NCBI RefSeq assembly: GCF_030295405.1
Contig: NZ_AP027080.1
Coordinates: forward strand, 4,014,001-4,078,000
Length of the DNA: 64,000 bases
DNA from: Mesoterricola silvestris
GTDB taxonomy: Bacteria; Acidobacteriota; Holophagae; Holophagales; Holophagaceae
Direction: 5' to 3'
Positions 38,430 to 47,594 of the stretch are shown piece after piece (the stretch's first letter is position 1; each line of letters begins with the position of its first letter). A program made the translations under genes and the position numbers. The notes beneath the pieces are model-generated. The model was not told where the DNA came from. It saw nothing but the letters and a program-made list of their open reading frames with translations, and searched no databases.

Positions 38430-39173
38430 ATGCGAATTCTCCCCGCCGCCCTGGCCCTGATGATGATTCCGGCCGTCCAAGCCGCCCCCCGGCGCACCTG
38501 GGATTTCGGGACCCTCAGCTACGTGAAGCGGGTCCCCGCCGAGAAGGGCGCCCCCGCCAACGCCCACCCCGCCACCCTGGACCCGGCCGCGCTGGCCCAG
38601 GCCCTGGGCGCCGTGCGCTTCGCCGACGGCGCCAAGGACGCCCCCCTGTTCATCCCCGCCGAAGCGGAGGCCCTCTCCAAGGCCCTGGCCGAGGCCCTCG
38701 CCGCCGCGGGCCCCGGGGAGGACCTGGTGATCCTCAGCACCCTCAAGCGCGAAGGCGGCTTCTTCGCCGAATCCCTGGGGGTGACGGCCCGGGTCTTCCT
38801 CGCCGGCGGAAAGCTCAACCTCCTCGTCCACGACGCCCGCCTGGATTTCGTCTACGCCTACAACCTGGACAACCGGCTCCCCCCCTTCGAGTACGGCTTC
38901 CGCGCCAAGCCCGCCCCCACCGTCCTCAAGGCCGAAGGCGCCGCGTCCCCGCGGCCCGACTGGCTCGAACTCCCCCTGCCCTCCCCGAAGCCGGCCGCCG
39001 CCACTCCCCCGCCCGCCGCCAAGCCCGACGCCGCCAAGCCCCCCATCCCCCCCAGCATCGAGGAGCGCCTCCGCGGCCTCAAACGCTTCCGCGACCAGGA
39101 CCTGATCACCGAAGCCGAATACGTCAAACAAAAACAAGACCTCCTGAAGGAGTACACCCGGGGGAACGACTAG
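38430..39173 (+). CDS. Secreted protein with C-terminal SHOCT domain
   Basis: 247 residues. A signal peptide (MRILPAALALMMIPAVQAA) is followed by a globular part of about 150 residues of unknown family (DLVILSTLKREGGFFAESLG, RLDFVYAYNLDNRLPPFEYG). A Pro/Ala linker and a C-terminal SHOCT helix pair (IEERLRGLKRFRDQDLITEA) follow. SHOCT domains are short oligomerisation modules. The function is unknown. The two-hairpin repeat begins 44 bp downstream. Confidence 0.78.
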   Translation: MRILPAALALMMIPAVQAAPRRTWDFGTLSYVKRVPAEKGAPANAHPATLDPAALAQALGAVRFADGAKDAPLFIPAEAEALSKALAEALAAAGPGEDLVILSTLKREGGFFAESLGVTARVFLAGGKLNLLVHDARLDFVYAYNLDNRLPPFEYGFRAKPAPTVLKAEGAASPRPDWLELPLPSPKPAAATPPPAAKPDAAKPPIPPSIEERLRGLKRFRDQDLITEAEYVKQKQDLLKEYTRGND

Positions 39174-39216
39174 CCCGGCTGCGTCGTCGTACGGGTCCCG
39201 GACCTGCGCCCCGTTT

Positions 39217-39613
39217 CGTCATCGCCGGACAAGCCGGCGATGACGGAGGTGGGGGAAGGGACGTGGGGGCTCGGCTGCGCGCATTTGCTTCGTTGGGCCG
39301 AAGGGGTGGGCGGAACGTAATGGCCATCCTGGAGGGCCCTGGCTTGGAGGGCGGCCTCAAGAATTGGTGGAATCGCTTCGCGTGATGCGTTGGGGTGGTG
39401 GTGGGCGCCGAAGCTGATCGGTTCGGGGACGGATCTGACGAAGGCGAGGTCGCGTAGGTGACGCTTGATCCGATCAGCCATCGGCGCGAACCCACATCCT
39501 CCACGAACCTCGCGAAGCGAGCCCCCACGGTGGGTCGGGGCCAATGGGTGACAACCCAGGCCCATCCGCGGGGTGGGATCTTTCCGTTGCCGCGGGCCCC
39601 GCCCGCGGCAACG
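39217..39613. repeat. Two-hairpin dispersed intergenic repeat, copy 2
   Basis: Hairpin 1 (39217-39228 with 39234-39245) has a perfect 12-bp stem and the same ACAAG loop as copy 1 at 21592. One stem pair differs in a compensated way (C-G there, A-T here). Hairpin 2 (39585-39597 with 39601-39613) has a perfect 13-bp stem of different sequence from copy 1 but the same context. It lies 46 nt beyond the stop of the M23 gene. The 486-bp gap 39174-39659 holds no supported gene. Confidence 0.8.
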
Positions 39614-39659
39614 ACCCGGGGCGAGGATCCGGGCCCCGTACGCCCACTCCCCCGGCAGC

Positions 39660-40427
39660 CTACCGCAGGAAGATCCGGGGGTCGATGCGGGCGTTGTTGA
39701 GGCTGAGGGACCAGTGGAGGTGGGGGCCGGTGGCGCGGCCGGTGCTGCCGACGCGGCCCAGGGGGTCGCCGGGTTTTAGGACCTGGCCTTCCTTCACGAG
39801 CACCTTCGAGAGGTGGGCGAAGAGGCTCACCACGCCTTCGCCGTGGGCCAGGTACACGGCGTTGCCGCTGAAGAAGAAGTCGCCGGTGAGCACCACCACG
39901 CCGGCGGCGGGGGCCCGCACCAGTTGGCCGGCGCCGGCCTTGATGTCCAGGCCGGAGTGGGGGGCGCGGGGCTCGCCGTTGAAGAAACGGCGCAGGCCGA
40001 AGGAGGACGTGAGGGCGCCGGCGGTGGGGCGCTGGAATTCCAGGGTGGGGGTGAGGCCCTCGGGCCAGGCCACCCAGGCGGGCTTGGACAGGGCGGCCTC
40101 GCGGGCGATGCGGGCCTCGTCCTCGGGGGACGGGTTCACCTGGCGGGTGTTCTTGAGGGTGACGTGCTGTTCGGGGTAGCGCTTGTCCCGGATGGTGAAG
40201 GGCACCGGGGCTCCGGCGGCGTCCACCTGATCGGGGCCGGGTTTGGCGGAGAGCGGGATGCCCACCACCGCCTCCCACCCGCGGGCGCCCTTGCGCACCA
40301 GGACGGGCTCGCCGTGGTACGAGGCCTTGGGGCCGGGCACCGCCACCAGGGCCACGCCCCCGGGCACGGGCGAGGCCCTGAAGGGCAGCGCGGCGAGGAC
40401 GGCGGGGAGCAGCAGGGCCGGGATCAT
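39660..40427 (-). CDS. M23 family metallopeptidase (LytM-type)
   Basis: 255 residues. A signal peptide (LLLPAVLAALPFRASP) is followed by a beta-rich N-terminal part, then the peptidase domain (about 145-250). That domain has RRFFNGEPRAPHSGLDIKAG (HxxxD zinc ligands), HGEGVVSLFAHLSKVLV and TGPHLHWSLSLNN (HxH). All zinc ligands are present, so it is probably an active peptidoglycan endopeptidase or activator in the periplasm. It is divergent from the ABC transporter operon, 35 bp away. Confidence 0.93.
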   Translation of the reverse strand: MIPALLLPAVLAALPFRASPVPGGVALVAVPGPKASYHGEPVLVRKGARGWEAVVGIPLSAKPGPDQVDAAGAPVPFTIRDKRYPEQHVTLKNTRQVNPSPEDEARIAREAALSKPAWVAWPEGLTPTLEFQRPTAGALTSSFGLRRFFNGEPRAPHSGLDIKAGAGQLVRAPAAGVVVLTGDFFFSGNAVYLAHGEGVVSLFAHLSKVLVKEGQVLKPGDPLGRVGSTGRATGPHLHWSLSLNNARIDPRIFLR

Positions 40428-40462
40428 CCCTGAACCGTAGCATAGGTTAGTCTGTAGCCTCC

Positions 40463-42151
40463 ATGATCCGTCCCCCGGCCAAACCCTGGTTCACCCTGGG
40501 CCTCTGCGGCCTCCTGGCGCTGGGCCTGGCCGCGGCCCGGAACCTCGCGCGGCCGCGGTACGTTCCCCCTTCCCGGGTGGAGGACGCGGTGCTGCGCATC
40601 GCCATCAACCTCACCCCCAACACCCTGGACTGGAACCTGAGCAGCGACTTCAGCCCGCCCAACTACACCGTCGCCCGCGCCACCATGCGGGGCCTCTACA
40701 CCTGGAACGCCTCCCAGGAACTGGTGCTGGACGTGGCCCGGTCCTGCGACGTGAACGACCCGGGGCGGCCCCGCACCTACACCTTCCACCTGCGGGACGA
40801 CGTGTTCTGGTCCGACGGGGCCCCGCTGCGCGCCGAGGATTTCGTGCTGGGCTGGCGCCGCGCCCTGGACGGGAAGGAGAGCAAATACTTCAGCGACATC
40901 GTGGGGGTGCGGGACTACCTGGCCCTGCCCCCGGGCCCGGGGCGCGAGGGGGCCCTGGCGCGGGTGGGCTTCCGGGCCCTGGATCCCCGCACCTTCCAGG
41001 TGAGCCTGGCGGCGCCCAGGACCTACTTCCCCGGCTACCTGGCGGGGGTCTACGCCTTCTACCCCGCCCCCTCCCACCGCCTGCAGGGCCTCACCGAGGA
41101 ACGGATCCGCGCCTACTACCGGCGCACCGCCGGCGGAGACCCCCTGGCCCTGGGGCCCTACCGCATCCGGGAGTGGAACCGCCTGGACGAGAGCATCGAC
41201 CTCGAGCTCAACCCCCACTACCCCGCCCTGTCCGGGCGCGTCCCCCGGGTGCTGCTGTTCCCCTCGGACCTGGCCACGATGCTCTACGACCAGGGCCGGG
41301 TGGATTTCAATTTCCTGGACGACGGACCCTCCACCTTCCGGCACCCCGCGGACCGCCGCCAGGCCGCGCTGTGGAGCACCTTCTGGATGGGCCTCAGCAC
41401 CCGGCTGCTCCCCCTGGACGTGCGCCGCGCCATCGCCATGGCCCTGGACCGGAAGGCCCTGGGCGAGCACGTCCTGCCACGCTTCCGCGCGGCCTCCCAG
41501 CTCCTGCCGGAGGGCTTTCCGGGGCGCCTGCGGGAGGGCGACCCCCGCCTGGGGGCCCTGCCCCCCCTGGACCGGGCCGAGGCCCGGCGCCTGGTGGCGC
41601 GGGCGGGGTGGACGGGCCGGGAGCTCACCCTGGCGTACCACGAGAACGGCACCTTCCTGCCCGAGGCGGCCCTGGCCGAGGGCGTGCGGGTCCAGCTCGC
41701 GCAGGTGGGCCTGCGGGTGCGCCTGGTGGGCACCCGCTCCATGGCCGAGGAGATGCTCACCCCGGACCGCCGGGCCCGGCACGAACTGCATTTCCGGCGC
41801 ACCGGCGCCGACTTCCCCCACCCCCAGGAATTCCTCCTCCCCTTCACCTACGGCGGCGACCCCGCCCAGGACAACGGCAGCTACACCGGCTTCGAGGCCG
41901 GGGGCGCCGGCCCCGCCTACCGCCGCTTCGAGCGGGAGGCCCAGGCCACCGCGGAGGTGGGCCCCGCGGCCATGGCGGACCACGCCTGGGAGGCCCAGCG
42001 CATCCTCCTGGCCGAGGAGGTGGCCCTGGTGCCCCTCTTCTACCCGGACCGCTACTTCCGCACCCGGCCCTGGCTGCGGGAGCTCACCATCGACCCCTTC
42101 AACTTCATCGACTTCACGAGGCTCACCTGCAGCCTCCCGGTGAAGCCGTGA
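40463..42151 (+). CDS. ABC transporter oligopeptide-binding protein (SBP_bac_5)
   Basis: 562 residues. A hydrophobic N terminus (FTLGLCGLLALGLAAAR) acts as signal or anchor; no lipobox is seen. The family 5 binding-protein fold shows AINLTPNTLDWNLSSDFSP, TYTFHLRDDVFWSDGAPLRA, ALGPYRIREWNRLDESIDLE and RRAIAMALDRKALGEHVLP. It delivers peptides (or a similar solute) to the permeases encoded downstream. It is the first gene of a five-gene operon. The next gene's possible GTG start overlaps its stop. Confidence 0.92.
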   Translation: MIRPPAKPWFTLGLCGLLALGLAAARNLARPRYVPPSRVEDAVLRIAINLTPNTLDWNLSSDFSPPNYTVARATMRGLYTWNASQELVLDVARSCDVNDPGRPRTYTFHLRDDVFWSDGAPLRAEDFVLGWRRALDGKESKYFSDIVGVRDYLALPPGPGREGALARVGFRALDPRTFQVSLAAPRTYFPGYLAGVYAFYPAPSHRLQGLTEERIRAYYRRTAGGDPLALGPYRIREWNRLDESIDLELNPHYPALSGRVPRVLLFPSDLATMLYDQGRVDFNFLDDGPSTFRHPADRRQAALWSTFWMGLSTRLLPLDVRRAIAMALDRKALGEHVLPRFRAASQLLPEGFPGRLREGDPRLGALPPLDRAEARRLVARAGWTGRELTLAYHENGTFLPEAALAEGVRVQLAQVGLRVRLVGTRSMAEEMLTPDRRARHELHFRRTGADFPHPQEFLLPFTYGGDPAQDNGSYTGFEAGGAGPAYRRFEREAQATAEVGPAAMADHAWEAQRILLAEEVALVPLFYPDRYFRTRPWLRELTIDPFNFIDFTRLTCSLPVKP

Positions 42152-42153
42152 GG

Positions 42154-43017
42154 ATGCGCATCCTGCGGGACCTGGCCATCATCCCCATCGTCGCCTTCCT
42201 GGTGCAGGCCCTGGTGGTGCGCCTTCCCGTGCCCGTGAACGAGGACGCCAAGCGCCCCCAGGTGGTGTCCCTGCAGGCCCAGATGGAGCGGGACCTGGGC
42301 AAGGGCCGGCCCCTGGGGTTCCTGCGGCCCTGGGTCAAGCTGGCCCGGGGCGAACCCCTGGGCAACGACCAGCAGGGCTTCGATATCGGCGACCTGGCCG
42401 CGGCGCTGGGCAGCAGCCTGCGCATCGGCCTCCTGGGGCTGGTCCTCTCCCTGGGCTGGGCCTACCTCTACGCCTGGTTCCGGGTGCGCACCCGCAGCCG
42501 CCTGGACCGGCGCACCCTGGAGGTGCTGCCGGACCTCATCTACGCCACGCCGCCCTTCTTCTTCGCGCTGGCGCTGGCCATACCCCTGGGCACCCACCTG
42601 GCCGGATCCCGCCTCCCCTTCGAGGCGGCCGCCGCCCTGGCCACGGCGCTGCCGGCGGCGGCCTTCTTCGGCCAGGTGCTGTACGGCGCCCTGGCCCGGG
42701 AGATGGCCCGGCCCTACATCCTCACGGCCCGGGCCAAGGGCCTCCCCGAGGACCGCATCGTCTGGCGCCACGCCATGCCCAACGCCACCCTGACGCTCCT
42801 GGACGGCGCGGTGCCCAAGGTCACCCTCCTGCTCACCGGCAGCTTCATCGCCGAGCGGGTCTTCAACATCCACGGCTTCGGCTACCTCTACGTGTACGCC
42901 GCCGAGCAGCGCCAGGCCGCGCTGGTGGTGGTGGGGACCACGGTGTTCGCGGCCCTCCTGGTGCTGGTGTCCATGGCCGCCCAGGGCCTTCGCGCCTGGC
43001 TGGAGCCCCGGCCATGA
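42154..43017 (+). CDS. Peptide-type ABC transporter permease (DppB/OppB-like)
   Basis: 287 residues with an N-terminal membrane segment and about five more in the C-terminal half. The cytoplasmic EAA loop is clear (MARPYILTARAKGLPEDRIV then WRHAMPNA). A GTG two codons upstream (42148), overlapping the previous stop as GTGA, is an alternative start. The ATG at 43014 of the next permease overlaps this stop. Confidence 0.88.
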   Translation: MRILRDLAIIPIVAFLVQALVVRLPVPVNEDAKRPQVVSLQAQMERDLGKGRPLGFLRPWVKLARGEPLGNDQQGFDIGDLAAALGSSLRIGLLGLVLSLGWAYLYAWFRVRTRSRLDRRTLEVLPDLIYATPPFFFALALAIPLGTHLAGSRLPFEAAAALATALPAAAFFGQVLYGALAREMARPYILTARAKGLPEDRIVWRHAMPNATLTLLDGAVPKVTLLLTGSFIAERVFNIHGFGYLYVYAAEQRQAALVVVGTTVFAALLVLVSMAAQGLRAWLEPRP

Positions 43018-43796
43018 CCCCGCGCGCCAAGGGCCTCACGGGCCTCACCCTCCTCCTGCTCCTGCTGGCGCTGTCCTTCCTGCCCCGCTGGATCCAGGCC
43101 TGCCCCTTCGGCATGGACCTGGAGTTCCCCACGAAGACCGTCTGCGAGCGCGCCCTGGGGGGCCTGGGCCGCTCCATGGCCCTGGCCGGGGGCGTGGCGG
43201 GCCTCACCACCGCCCTGGGCATCCTGCTGGCCCTGGCCGGCGCCCAGGGCAAGGGCGCCGTGGATTTCGCCATCACCAAGGTCTCGGAATTCTTCTTCGC
43301 CCTGCCCGACATCCTGGTGCTCATCACCATGGCCTTCCTCCTGCGCACGGCCCGGGACCTGGGCTTCCTGGACCTGGACCCCACCCTGGCCGTGGGCGCC
43401 TCCCTTTCGGTGATCGGGTGGGCCGTGCCGGCCCTCATGTTCCGGGCCCGCCTCAAGGCCCTGGGCGAGGCGGAGTTCGTGGCCGCCAGCCGCGCCCTGG
43501 GCGCGGGCGAGGCCTGGATCCTGGCGCGCCACCTGCTGCCCCAGATGAAGGGCTTCGTCCTCGCGGTCTTCCTGCTGCGGGTGCCGGCGGTGATCTTCAT
43601 GGAATCCACCATCAGCTTCCTGGGCTTCGGCCTGCCCCCCACCACCCCCAGCCTGGGCACGTACGTGGGAAGCAACTACCGCAACCTCATCCTGGGGGAA
43701 TGGCGCATCGTCGTGCCCGTGTGGATCCTGCTCCTGCTCATCTCCATCGGCTTCTCCCTGGTGGGCAAGGCCCTCCTGGCGGGGGAGGACGCGTGA
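43014..43796 (+). CDS. Peptide-type ABC transporter permease (DppC/OppC-like)
   Basis: 260 residues with six hydrophobic segments. The EAA loop is AEFVAASRALGAGEAWILAR followed by HLLPQM. The C-terminal part has ESTISFLGFGLPPTTPSLG, a signature of DppC/OppC permeases. It starts by ATGA overlap with the first permease and ends by GTGA overlap with the first ATPase, consistent with one translationally coupled operon. Confidence 0.91.
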   Translation: MTPRAKGLTGLTLLLLLLALSFLPRWIQACPFGMDLEFPTKTVCERALGGLGRSMALAGGVAGLTTALGILLALAGAQGKGAVDFAITKVSEFFFALPDILVLITMAFLLRTARDLGFLDLDPTLAVGASLSVIGWAVPALMFRARLKALGEAEFVAASRALGAGEAWILARHLLPQMKGFVLAVFLLRVPAVIFMESTISFLGFGLPPTTPSLGTYVGSNYRNLILGEWRIVVPVWILLLLISIGFSLVGKALLAGEDA

Positions 43797-44728
43797 GCGC
43801 GCACCTGGAGGCCCGGGACCTCACCATCGCTTTGCGGGGCGGGAACCTCCTGGTGGACCGCCTTTCCTTCGACCTGGCTCCGGGCCGCACCCTGGGCCTG
43901 GTGGGCGAGAGCGGCTCGGGCAAGAGCCTCACGGCCCTGGCCCTCCTGGGCCTCCTGTCCGAGGAGCGCTTCGAGGTGGCGGGGCACCTGCGGATCCTGG
44001 GGGAGGAGCCCCGGGACTGGAGGCGCCTGCGGGGCAAGGTCATCGCCATGGTCTTCCAGGAGCCCCGCCTGGCCCTGAACCCCCGCATGGCCGTGGGCAG
44101 GCAGATCGCCGAGGTGCTGGAACTGCACCGGGGCCTCCCCCGGGGCGAGGCCGCGCGGGGAGCGGCCCACTGGCTGGACCGGGTGGGCATCGCCGCCGCC
44201 CGCGCCGGGGACGTGCCCGCCACCTTCTCGGGCGGCATGCTCCAGCGCATCTGCATCGCCATGGCCCTGGCGGCGGGGCCCCGCATCCTCGTGGCCGACG
44301 AGCCCACCACCGCCCTCGACACCACCGTCCAGGCCCAGGTGCTGGACCTGGTGGCCAACCTGCAGCGGGAACTGGGCCTGGCGGTGCTCCTGGTGACCCA
44401 CGACCTGCCCCTGGCCGCCCAGCGCTGCGACGATCTGCTGGTGATCTACGCCGGGCGCCCCATGGAAAGCGGCCCCACCGCCCGCGTCCTGGGCCACCCC
44501 CGGCACCGGTACACCGAGGCGCTCATCGCCTGCGCGAGGTTCCCCCGGGAGGCCGGCGCGCCCCTGGCGGCCATCCCCGGCCAGGTGCCCCTGGTCACCC
44601 CCCAGGCCATCCCCCCCTGCGTCTTCGCGGACCGGTGCGCCGCCGCGCGGGACGACTGCCTCAGCCGGCCCTACACCTGGTTCCCCGAAGGCCACGCCTG
44701 CTTCCATCCCCCCGGGGAGGCCCCATGA
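43793..44728 (+). CDS. Peptide-type ABC transporter ATPase (DppD/OppD-like)
   Basis: 311 residues from a GTG start, with GGAGG 5 nt upstream. Walker A is GLVGESGSGKSL, the signature is FSGGMLQR, Walker B is ILVADEPTTALD and the H-loop is LLVTHDL. The C-terminal extension (PCVFADRCAAARDDCLSRPY) has the cysteine spacing of the oligopeptide-ABC C-terminal domain, which often carries an iron-sulfur cluster. The order in the operon matches Opp/Dpp. Confidence 0.94.
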   Translation: MSAHLEARDLTIALRGGNLLVDRLSFDLAPGRTLGLVGESGSGKSLTALALLGLLSEERFEVAGHLRILGEEPRDWRRLRGKVIAMVFQEPRLALNPRMAVGRQIAEVLELHRGLPRGEAARGAAHWLDRVGIAAARAGDVPATFSGGMLQRICIAMALAAGPRILVADEPTTALDTTVQAQVLDLVANLQRELGLAVLLVTHDLPLAAQRCDDLLVIYAGRPMESGPTARVLGHPRHRYTEALIACARFPREAGAPLAAIPGQVPLVTPQAIPPCVFADRCAAARDDCLSRPYTWFPEGHACFHPPGEAP

Positions 44729-45483
44729 ACCTCCTGGAAGCCCGGGCCATCCGCAAGGCCTACCAGGGCCGGCCCGTCCTGGCCGGGGTGGGCCTGGCCC
44801 TGGGGGAGGGCCGCACCCTGGGCCTGGTGGGCGAGAGCGGCTCGGGCAAGACCACCTTCGGCCGGATCCTCATGGGCCTGGAACGGCCCGACGCGGGCGA
44901 GGTGCTCTACCGGGGCGAGCCCATGCCCCCCGCGGGGAGCCCGGCCTGGCGCGCCCTGCGCCGCCGCATCCAGGCCGTCCACCAGGACCCCTCCGCCGTG
45001 CTCAATCCCTTCTGGTCCATCCAGGAGATCCTGGAGGAACCCCTCCGCGTGCAGGGCCTGGCCCGGGCCCAGCGCCGGGCCCGCATCCCGGCCCTCCTGG
45101 ACCAGGTGGGCCTCCCCGCCGCCGTGGCCCCCCGGCTCCCCGCGGAACTGAGCGGCGGCCAGAAGCAGCGGGTGGTCATCGCCCGGGCCCTCTCCCTCGC
45201 CCCCGACCTGCTCTTCGCGGACGAGCCCGTCTCGGCCCTGGACACCTCCGTGCAGGCCCAGATCCTCAACCTCCTCCTGGAGATCCGCCGGGAGCGCGCC
45301 ATGGCCATGGTGATCGTCTCCCACAACATCGACGTGGTGCGCCACATGGCCGAGCGCACCCTGGTGCTGCGGGACGGGATCATCGTGGAGGAGGGTCCGT
45401 CCCAGGCCCTCTTCGACCACCCGGAGCATCCCTTCACCCGGGCCCTGGTGGGGGCCCTGCCAAGGCTGGCCTCACCCCTGTGA
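44725..45483 (+). CDS. Peptide-type ABC transporter ATPase (DppF/OppF-like)
   Basis: 252 residues. Walker A is GLVGESGSGKTTF, the signature is LSGGQKQR, Walker B is LLFADEPVSALD and the H-loop is MVIVSHNID. It is shorter than typical OppF because it lacks the cysteine-rich C-terminal extension present in its partner. The ATG overlaps the preceding stop. It is the last gene of the operon, and a convergent fragment ends 5 bp beyond it. Confidence 0.94.
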   Translation: MNLLEARAIRKAYQGRPVLAGVGLALGEGRTLGLVGESGSGKTTFGRILMGLERPDAGEVLYRGEPMPPAGSPAWRALRRRIQAVHQDPSAVLNPFWSIQEILEEPLRVQGLARAQRRARIPALLDQVGLPAAVAPRLPAELSGGQKQRVVIARALSLAPDLLFADEPVSALDTSVQAQILNLLLEIRRERAMAMVIVSHNIDVVRHMAERTLVLRDGIIVEEGPSQALFDHPEHPFTRALVGALPRLASPL

Positions 45484-45488
45484 TCCCG

Positions 45489-45890
45489 CTAGAACTCCCC
45501 CCAGCGCACCACCGTGGGCTTGACCACCAGGAGGCGGTCCCTCGTATCCTTCCCGCGGGTCCCCGCCTGGGCGCCACCGCCCTTGCCGTCCTCCCGCAAG
45601 CCACCGAAGACGGCGGTCTCGCCGTCCTTGAGGTGCACGGTGGTCTTCATGGCCCGCTCGTTGGGGCCGGGCTTGCCCGCCTGGAGGGGCTTCTTCCGGA
45701 ATACCATGATGGACGTGGGGTCCAGGGCCTTGTAGAAGAGATCGTTCTGCAGCATGAGATTGTCCAGGGCCCTCCGGAAGTCCATGCCCCGCAGATCCGC
45801 GCAGGTGCTGGCGTCCAGGCCCTCCGCCGACGCGTGGAGGAGGACGGTCACGCCTGACTGTTTGCCCAAGCCCTGGAGGGCCGCGGCCAT
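45489..45890 (-). pseudogene. Secretin-like fragment with STN/N0 domain and joined C-terminal strand
   Basis: 133 residues from the ATG at 45890; the frame is open further upstream but no signal peptide is found. About 1-65 resembles the N0/STN domain of acidobacterial secretins (LGKQSGVTVLLHASAEGL, RALDNLMLQNDLFYKALD, TSIMVFRKK). About 80-133 resembles the secretin barrel end (TVHLKDGETAVFGGLREDG, RLLVVKPTVVR). The middle of the protein, several hundred residues in a full secretin, is missing although the frame is kept. It is probably a relic with an internal deletion and a lost 5' end. Use as a small functional protein cannot be excluded. Confidence 0.55.
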
Positions 45891-45953
45891 GAGGCGTTCC
45901 GTGGCATCCCGCCGGGGGTGGACGCTAGACTTCCCCCGGGAGGTCCCGGGCCG

Positions 45954-46886
45954 GTGCGCATCGCCAACCCCATCTATGACGTCGTGTTCAAGTACCTCCT
46001 CGACGACGAGAAGGTCGCCCGGCTGCTGCTCTCCGCCCTCCTGGGCAAGGAGGTGCTCGAACTGCAGTTCCGGCCCACGGAGGTGCACCACGAGGCGGCC
46101 AGGCCCGACGCCACCCAGCTCCTGGTCCTGCGCCTGGATTTCGCCGCGACGGTGCGCCTGGAGGACGGGAGCCGCAAGCTGGTCCTGATCGAGATCCAGA
46201 AGGCCCGCAGCGCCTGGGACGTGCAGCGTTTCCGGCGCTACCTGGGTTCCAACTACGCCAGCCCGGAGAACGTCTACCTGGATCAGGATGGCCGGAAGCA
46301 GGCCCTGCCCATCGTCACGATCTATTTCCTGGGCGAGGGCCTGGATTGCGTCGACGTGCCGGTGCTGAGGATCAACCGGCAGTACCTGGACCTGGCCACG
46401 GGCGAGGAGGTGCGCATCACGGATCCTTTCGTGGAGGCGCTCACCCACGACGCCATCGTCGTGCAGATCAACCGGCTCAAGAACCGCCGGCGCACCGAAC
46501 TCGAGCGCCTGCTGGAAGTGTTCGACCAGGGCCTGGCGTCCCGCACAGACCCGCACCTGCTGGACATCCTGGAGGAGAACTTCCCGGAAAGGCACCGGGA
46601 GGTGCTTCGCCGCCTCATGCGCGCCAGCGCCGAGCAGGAGGTGCGGGACTGGATGGATGTGGAGGACGATATGCTGGCCGCCTTCCGGGACCAGGCCCGC
46701 GAATCCTCGGACCTGCGGCAGGCGGTGGCTGAGCGGGACAAGGCCTTGGCCGAACAGGCCGAGACCTTGGCCGAACAGGCCGAGAGAGAAAAGGCCCTGG
46801 TCGAGAAGGAAAAGGCCCTGGCCGAGAAGGATGACCTCATCGCCGAACTGAAGAGGCGAGCAGAGCAACCGCCTCCTGGTTCGTAG
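45954..46886 (+). CDS. PD-(D/E)xK nuclease transposase-type (Rpn/PDDEXK_2) protein
   Basis: 310 residues from a GTG at 45954, with GGGAGG upstream; an in-frame GTG further upstream is possible. The N terminus (IANPIYDVVFKYLLDDEKVA) and the core (LDFAATVRLEDGSRKLVLIE then IQKA) match the PDDEXK_2 family, with E and K at the active site. The C terminus (about 250-305) is a charged coiled coil with EKALAEQAETLAEQAE repeats. Homologues are linked to recombination or abandoned transposons. It opens the accessory region. Confidence 0.85.
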   Translation: MRIANPIYDVVFKYLLDDEKVARLLLSALLGKEVLELQFRPTEVHHEAARPDATQLLVLRLDFAATVRLEDGSRKLVLIEIQKARSAWDVQRFRRYLGSNYASPENVYLDQDGRKQALPIVTIYFLGEGLDCVDVPVLRINRQYLDLATGEEVRITDPFVEALTHDAIVVQINRLKNRRRTELERLLEVFDQGLASRTDPHLLDILEENFPERHREVLRRLMRASAEQEVRDWMDVEDDMLAAFRDQARESSDLRQAVAERDKALAEQAETLAEQAEREKALVEKEKALAEKDDLIAELKRRAEQPPPGS

Positions 46887-47023
46887 GCCGGTCCCTTTCG
46901 GGCGGGGACCCTTTGCCTGCCAATGCGATGACCCTTCAGGCGCAGGGGGGGGTTGCGCGGCCCCGTGCCCACCCTACATTGGGCGGGTCGTCATCCGCGC
47001 ACCCCCCCCGCATGGAGGCTGGC

Positions 47024-47284
47024 ATGACCCATGTGATCACGGAACCCTGCATCGGCACCAAGGACACGGCCTGCGTCGTGGTGTGCCCCGTGGACTGCAT
47101 CCACCCCGCCAAGAACGAAGCCGACTTCGACAAGGTGGATCAGCTCTTCATCGATCCCGATAGCTGCATCGACTGCGGCGCTTGCGTGAGCGAGTGCCCG
47201 GTGTCCGCGATCTACCCCCTGGAGGACGTTCCGGGGGAATACGAGGCCTACATCGAAAAGAACGCCGCCCATTTCAAGGGGTAG
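47024..47284 (+). CDS. Ferredoxin with two iron-sulfur clusters
   Basis: 86 residues. GGAGG precedes the ATG by 5 nt. Cysteines lie at 9, 17, 21 and 25 and again at 48, 51, 54 and 58 (CIDCGACVSECP), consistent with a 7Fe or 8Fe FdxA-type ferredoxin. The ITEPCIGTKDTACVVVCPVD start and the PLEDVPGEYEAYIEKNAAHF end are typical. It is a cytoplasmic electron carrier. No redox partner gene is adjacent. Confidence 0.93.
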   Translation: MTHVITEPCIGTKDTACVVVCPVDCIHPAKNEADFDKVDQLFIDPDSCIDCGACVSECPVSAIYPLEDVPGEYEAYIEKNAAHFKG

Positions 47285-47594
47285 GCGGGGTTCCAGGCTG
47301 AGGCGGGAAGGGCCCTGGGGATCGGCGTCGAGCGCGGCAGGTCCCGGACATGAACCGCCGATCTGCCCTTTCGGAGGCCGTCGTTCTCTCGCGGGCGCTC
47401 CGCGGGGATTTGGCCGGGCTGGAAAACGACCCGATGGACATGGTCGTTGAAAGCCTTCGCCGCCATGGGTCGGGATGCTGCTGACGGGATCGCCCTGCGT
47501 GTGTCAAGATGGCACCCTAGAAAGCCCAATCAGCCCATAATCCACGTCCTGATCCCAGGAGCGTCCGGAACAAACAGACCGGGAGGTCCCATCC
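47285..47594. other. 310-bp intergenic gap with one weak small frame
   Basis: A 44-codon frame runs from the ATG at 47350 to TGA at 47484 (MNRRSALSEAVVLSRALRGD at its start). It has no good ribosome site and no recognised family, so I do not call it a gene. Nothing else is seen in this gap. Confidence 0.4.

Noticed and set aside
46890-46910. Terminator after the PDDEXK_2 gene
   Set aside because: Only a 6-bp GGTCCC/GGGACC stem with no U-tract; too weak to call.
47350-47484. 44-codon frame in the gap after the ferredoxin gene
   Set aside because: No ribosome site, no family and no conservation evidence; kept only as a note.
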